A stretch of 64,000 bases of DNA from Burkholderia sp. WP9 (lineage in GTDB: Bacteria > Pseudomonadota > Gammaproteobacteria > Burkholderiales > Burkholderiaceae): the NCBI RefSeq assembly GCF_900104795.1, contig NZ_FNTG01000002.1, positions 2,976,001 to 3,040,000 of the forward strand, written 5' to 3'. The notes below the pieces were generated by a model. The model did not search any database, had not been told where the DNA came from, and saw only the letters and a list, made by a program, of their open reading frames with translations. The number at the start of each line of letters is the position of its first letter. Within the stretch, counting starts at the first letter, position 1. Below are positions 60,155 through 64,000 of this stretch, in pieces. The position numbers were made by a program, and so were the translations under genes.

Positions 60155-62143
60155 TCAATGCGTCGTGCCGCCGCGCCGCAAATACCGGTACACCGTATTG
60201 CGCGCCAGCCCCAACTCGCGCGCCGCCGCCGACACATTGCCGTCCAGCCGCTCGAGCGTTTGCGCAATCAACGCAGCCTGCCACGCTTCCATCTTGCCGG
60301 ACGCCGGCTGCCCCGGAGTTTGCGCCGCGGCAACGGCTTCGTCGTCCGAACTTGACCCTGCAAGCGTTACCGGCGCTTGCACGCTTTGCTCTGCCGTAGC
60401 GTCGACGCAATCCTGCACGAAGTCTTCGGGCAAATCGTCGAGTTCGATCTGTTGCGCGCCTTCGGCCATGATGCTCGCGGTGCGCAACACGTTGGCCAGT
60501 TGCCGCAGATTGCCCGGCCAGCGGCATTGCGCAAACCGGTCGAGCACTTCGGCTGAGACGCGGCGCGGCAGGCGTTCGCCATCGGGCTGCAAGGCCAGCA
60601 TGCGCGTGACGAGCGCGTGAAGATCGGTACGCTCGCGCAGCGCGGGCAAAGTCACGACGAGTCCGTTGATCCGGTAATACAGATCTTCGCGGAAGGTGCC
60701 GGCTTCGATCATCGCGCGCAGGTTGCGGTGGGTCGCGCAGACGATGCGCAGATCCACCGGAATCGCCCGTGTTCCGCCGAGCGGCACGACGGTGCGCTCC
60801 TGCAGCACGCGCATCAGACGCACTTGCTGGGCGAGCGGCATGTCGCCGATTTCGTCGAGGAATAGCGTGCCGCCATCGGCTTGCACGATCTTGCCGACGC
60901 TGCCGCGTTTTTTTGCGCCGGTGAACGCGCCGTCTTCGTAACCGAACAACTCCGCTTCGATCAGGGTCTCAGGCAAAGACGCGCAATTCAGTGCGATGAA
61001 CGGCGCGGCCCGGCGCGGCGAATCGTGATGGATGGCGCGCGCGAGCCACTCCTTGCCGGTGCCGGTCTTGCCGAGCACGAGAATCGGAATATCGCGGCCA
61101 CGCAGTTTGGCGACGCGCCGCAGGATCGCGGCGACTTGCGCGTCGCCGGTGTCGAGCGTTTCAAGCGTGGCGAGTGGTGCGGGATCCACCGTGCGCGGCG
61201 CATGACGCGCTCCGCCGGCGAGCGGCGCGCGCGACCTATCGAGGTCTTCCGACTGTGCGACATAGCGAGGCGTTGCGTATTCGCCGCGCGCCACCACGCG
61301 CACGCCGCTCGGCAGCGTCAGCAGAATGGTCTCGCCGGGTGCGCGCGTAATCTGCTGCAACAGCCGCGCGAACGCGATTCCGAACAGCGCGTCGAAGGGT
61401 TGCCGTTGAAGCTCGGCCAGCGGCTGCCCGAATTGAAACAGCGCACTGCGGTTGGCCGACAGAAACGTGCCTTCCGGCGTGAACGCCGCGAGCCCCTCGA
61501 ACAACGTGCCGATGAATTCCGCGCGTGCGTGAAAGTGAACGCGGATCGCGTCGACGAATTGATTGGAGAACAGATGATTTTCGATCATCTGCGCCGACAT
61601 CCTGACGAGCGCAAGCGTGTGCTTGTGAAAGCCGCGCGTGTCGCCGCTCACGTCGAGCGCGCCGATGGTGCGCCCGAACGGATCGGCAATCGGTGCGCAC
61701 GAGCAGGTGAGAATGCGGTTGGCGTGCAGGAAGTGTTCTCCCGCATGCACGACAGTGGGCTGTCCGTCGACTAGCGCGGTGCCGATCGCATTGGTGCCGC
61801 GATCCGCCTCGGCCCACGAGACGCCCGGACACAGCGCGACGCGATTGGCTTTTTCGACGAAGTCGCTGTCGCCGAGGCTGTGAAGGATCACGCCATGATT
61901 GTCGGTGAGCAGCACCATGCTTTGCGTATCGACAATCTGCGCATGCAGCGTTTCCATGACGGGAAGCGCATGCGTATAAAGCGATTGATTGCGATCGACG
62001 AGCTCACGCAACGCGGGCCGGCGCAGCGGATGAAAGTCCGGCGTTTCGGACGCGCGCAGCCCGAGTTCGAGCGAGCGGGCGTGCGCCTGCGCGATGACAT
62101 CAGGCCGACCCACGGCGGGCGGCGTGGCAGAACGTTGGGTCAA
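60155..62143 (-). CDS. sigma-54-dependent Fis-family activator, AcoR-like (second)
   Basis: A 662-residue enhancer-binding protein: GAF-like sensory region (about 70-230, DNHGVILHSLGDSDF, NAIGTALVDGQPTVVHAGEHF), AAA+ domain with Walker A GKTGTGKE (about 358-365) and GAFTGA (about 403-408), and a Fis helix-turn-helix ([21 protein letters not shown]). Start TTG 62143 has GGAGACA upstream. It is a paralogue of 14100-16073. No sigma-54 promoter was seen beside it, so its targets lie elsewhere. Confidence 0.9.
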   Translation of the reverse strand: MTQRSATPPAVGRPDVIAQAHARSLELGLRASETPDFHPLRRPALRELVDRNQSLYTHALPVMETLHAQIVDTQSMVLLTDNHGVILHSLGDSDFVEKANRVALCPGVSWAEADRGTNAIGTALVDGQPTVVHAGEHFLHANRILTCSCAPIADPFGRTIGALDVSGDTRGFHKHTLALVRMSAQMIENHLFSNQFVDAIRVHFHARAEFIGTLFEGLAAFTPEGTFLSANRSALFQFGQPLAELQRQPFDALFGIAFARLLQQITRAPGETILLTLPSGVRVVARGEYATPRYVAQSEDLDRSRAPLAGGARHAPRTVDPAPLATLETLDTGDAQVAAILRRVAKLRGRDIPILVLGKTGTGKEWLARAIHHDSPRRAAPFIALNCASLPETLIEAELFGYEDGAFTGAKKRGSVGKIVQADGGTLFLDEIGDMPLAQQVRLMRVLQERTVVPLGGTRAIPVDLRIVCATHRNLRAMIEAGTFREDLYYRINGLVVTLPALRERTDLHALVTRMLALQPDGERLPRRVSAEVLDRFAQCRWPGNLRQLANVLRTASIMAEGAQQIELDDLPEDFVQDCVDATAEQSVQAPVTLAGSSSDDEAVAAAQTPGQPASGKMEAWQAALIAQTLERLDGNVSAAARELGLARNTVYRYLRRGGTTH

Positions 62144-62544
62144 GGCATGTCTCCGGTGAAACGGACACGGCGGGTACGTTGCCCTCCGCTCGATGCCGCA
62201 GCGCAACATCTGCGCAGACGGTCGAACACCGATCTTACAGGACGAAACGCGCAGCGCGCGGCAGGGAAAAAACGGAGGCGGCGCACACGTCTCGCCTCAA
62301 AAAAACGCGGAGGGCACCAAAATCAGGCAAACCAAAAGGAAAACTTGCGCCGCGCCCGAACTCGTCTAAAGTGAATCAAATCACCTCCGCGGGCCGCGAA
62401 CTACAGCGTCGCAGCCGCGAGGTGACGAGCCCGCGTCGTCAGCATTGGACAAGGAGGTTGGCGCTAGAGACGCGACCAGTTGCAACCGGCGTGCGCATTA
62501 CCCGGCTAGACCATGCGCAGCACCTACCTTCCAGGTGAACTCCC
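62144..62544. other. intergenic region upstream of the activator and DUF1488 genes
   Basis: About 400 bases between divergent genes. It is relatively A/G-rich near 62260-62370. No sigma-54 core, repeat or terminator was recognised. Confidence 0.45.
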
Positions 62545-62835
62545 ATGCAGATCCTTTTCCCGAAAGAAACTCCTGAATATTCAGGTCGCGAACTCACCTT
62601 GGCTTTCCCCGCGATGGTCGATGGGCAGAGGGTGGAATGCATGATCACGGCTGAGGCACTGGAAGACCACTTCGGCGCCGCCTCGCCGCGCCTGGAAGAC
62701 ATGGTCGGCGCATTCGACACGCATCGCGCCCGGATCGAAGCCGCCACGCGGCGTTTGCTCTCGGAAACGAGGGCGCAATGTCTCGTGCTCAGAAGCGGCT
62801 ATGTGCGCTTCTACGAGGCCAACTGGCGCAATTGA
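62545..62835 (+). CDS. DUF1488-family small protein
   Basis: A 96-residue protein with the DUF1488 pattern: LAFPAMVDGQRVECMITAEALEDHFGA, then FDTHRARIEAATRRLL, ending VRFYEANW. It is probably an all-soluble alpha/beta protein of unknown role. AGGTG lies about eight bases before ATG 62545. It is common in Burkholderia as a stand-alone gene. Confidence 0.83.
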   Translation: MQILFPKETPEYSGRELTLAFPAMVDGQRVECMITAEALEDHFGAASPRLEDMVGAFDTHRARIEAATRRLLSETRAQCLVLRSGYVRFYEANWRN

Positions 62836-63050
62836 TCGAGCGCGTTTCCGGCTGACGTTAGGGCCAACGCCGGAAGCAGATCGAAAGCCGCGCAAGAATC
62901 AGAAGGTGTGGAAACCCGCGCGGCATTAATCGATCATTCGAAATTGCCTGCACGCCATGCGTGCCGCCGGTATCGGCACGAAACTCGCAAAGCACGAAAC
63001 ACGCAAAGCTCAGAACGCGCCCACGTTGTAGCGCGAGTGGCTGAGTGCGC

Positions 63051-63581
63051 TCAAACCATTCGCCGCAGCGTGCGATCCTTGAACACCACGTGATGCCCGA
63101 GCGCCGCCAATGTGTGCAGGCCGATCACCCAATAAAATGCGTTGCCGAGCCATTCATGCGCGGCCTTGAGCAATGGCCGCGCGACAGGATCGGCGCCGAC
63201 CAGCGTGTAATTGATATTGAGCCACGCGAGCGTGACAGGATGTCCGCCGGTGTTGATCATCAGAATGCCGAGCAACGGCTGCGCGAAGAAAAAAACGTAT
63301 AGCGCGAGATGCGTGGCGCGCGCGAGGAATGCGAGCACGCGGTTGCTATCCACTTCGGCGGGCGCGCCGGCCCACAAGCGCCACAGCAAACGCAGAGCGG
63401 CGAGCCCCAGCACGAGCGTGCCGCACCAGAAATGCACGCTACTCCAGAACGCGCGACTGTCGCTGCCCTTGGGTCCGCGAATCTCGATTGCCAGGTAGGC
63501 CAGCGCGATCAGCAGAAACATAACCCAGTGGAAGAAAATGGCGGGCGGCGTGTAGCGCTCCGAGGTGCGGCTGTAAGACAT
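63051..63581 (-). CDS. cytochrome b561
   Basis: A 176-residue inner membrane protein with four hydrophobic segments. Candidate haem-ligand His residues occur in IFFHWVMFLLI, SSVHFWCGT, KAAHEWLG and GLHTLAALGHH. Such cytochromes carry electrons between quinol and periplasmic acceptors and oxidise superoxide in CybB. It stands alone on the minus strand. ATG 63581 gives MSYSRTSERY. Confidence 0.9.
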   Translation of the reverse strand: MSYSRTSERYTPPAIFFHWVMFLLIALAYLAIEIRGPKGSDSRAFWSSVHFWCGTLVLGLAALRLLWRLWAGAPAEVDSNRVLAFLARATHLALYVFFFAQPLLGILMINTGGHPVTLAWLNINYTLVGADPVARPLLKAAHEWLGNAFYWVIGLHTLAALGHHVVFKDRTLRRMV

Positions 63582-63705
63582 GAAGGGGGCTCCCGAGACC
63601 TGGTCGATCGTTTTTATGAATCATCAGATGATAAACGGTGCCTGACCGGAATGGCACCATCAATAAAATCGTGATCGATCCAGGCGAGAGCGTGCGGCGC
63701 GGAGC

Positions 63706-64000
63706 TTACTCGCTGCCGAGATAGAAATAGCGGAACAGGAAAATGGCCGCGATGATCCAAACCACCAGCTTCACCTTGCGCGCCTGGCCGGTGAGCAGTT
63801 TCAGGCCCGCATACGAGATGAAGCCGAACGCGACGCCATTGGCAATCGAATAGGTGAACGGCATCAGAAGCGCGGTGAGCGCGGCCGGCACCACCTCGGT
63901 GGCGTCGTCCCACGGCAGGTCGAGCATTTCGCGCAGCATCAGGCACGACACGTAGAGCAGCGCCGGCGCCGTCGCGTAGCCTGGCACCACGCCCGCCAGC
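63706..64000 (-). CDS. NCS2 (AzgA-type) purine permease, 5' part outside window
   Basis: The frame is open to the right edge, and about 98 C-terminal residues are visible, ending FRYFYLGSE. The segment VPAALTALLMPFTYSIANGVAFGFISYAGLKLLTG is characteristic of the adenine/guanine/hypoxanthine permease branch (AzgA/PurP/GhxP). Two or three transmembrane segments are seen. It takes up a purine base by proton symport; the exact base cannot be told. Confidence 0.88.
   Translation of the reverse strand, partial: LAGVVPGYATAPALLYVSCLMLREMLDLPWDDATEVVPAALTALLMPFTYSIANGVAFGFISYAGLKLLTGQARKVKLVVWIIAAIFLFRYFYLGSE

Noticed and set aside
62100..62545. TGGCAG-N5-TGGG as a sigma-54 core near the second activator
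   Set aside because: It lacks the essential GC at -12.

Overview
The window is chromosomal DNA from a GC-rich beta-proteobacterium, most likely a Paraburkholderia or Burkholderia. Supporting signs are GC-rich third codon positions, a Burkholderia-type general porin, an extra infA of about 90 residues, tctDE-like and nasST-like regulators, and many small conserved proteins typical of that group. No rRNA or tRNA gene, insertion sequence, prophage or CRISPR array was recognised. Both ends cut genes: a 3-hydroxyisobutyrate dehydrogenase-family gene on the left and an AzgA-type purine permease on the right.

Layout. (1) 1-8128: a co-directional catabolic cluster (two beta-hydroxyacid dehydrogenases, an aldehyde dehydrogenase, two carboxymuconolactone-decarboxylase-like proteins, a cupin, an MFS transporter, a phosphoglycerate-mutase-like protein) followed by a GntR/FCD regulator. 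(2) 8158-16073: an alcohol-oxidation locus with a cytosolic aldehyde dehydrogenase divergent from a PQQ alcohol dehydrogenase carrying the lanthanide-type Asp pair, then a fused periplasmic-binding-protein/cytochrome c, then pqqA (24 residues), a 20-codon reading frame and pqqD, and an AcoR-like sigma-54 activator. Three sigma-54 promoters and a repeated candidate activator site tie these together. (3) 16355-31924: mixed housekeeping and accessory genes (desaturase, CDP-diglyceride hydrolase, amidase, ferritin-like protein, FMN reductase, J protein, LMW phosphatase, H-NS-like protein, MFS, acyltransferase) ending in a binding protein next to a predicted trans-3-hydroxy-L-proline dehydratase. 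(4) 32630-44116: L-rhamnose uptake and non-phosphorylative catabolism. (5) 44225-44918: a lower-GC pair resembling a peptidoglycan-amidase effector and its periplasmic immunity protein. (6) 45119-52518: an ABC importer-porin operon divergent from a TctDE-like two-component system. (7) 52533-56691: NasS/NasT-like nitrate sensing, a CynX-like transporter and a GntR regulator with a double operator. (8) 56916-64000: infA, small conserved proteins, a YheO-like regulator, a ferredoxin, a second AcoR-like sigma-54 activator, cytochrome b561 and the partial permease.

The strongest unusual signals are the integrated lanthanide-type alcohol oxidation regulon (region 2) and two unannotated intergenic elements (22435-22536 on + and 32201-32296 on -). 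Each of those has a sigma-70-like promoter, a 5-bp hairpin with a 12-nt loop displaying UCUCCU (anti-Shine-Dalgarno), and an intrinsic terminator. They look like two members of one small-RNA family. The fused XoxJ/XoxG-like protein and the effector/immunity pair also merit attention. All functions are inferred from sequence recognition alone; no search was run.
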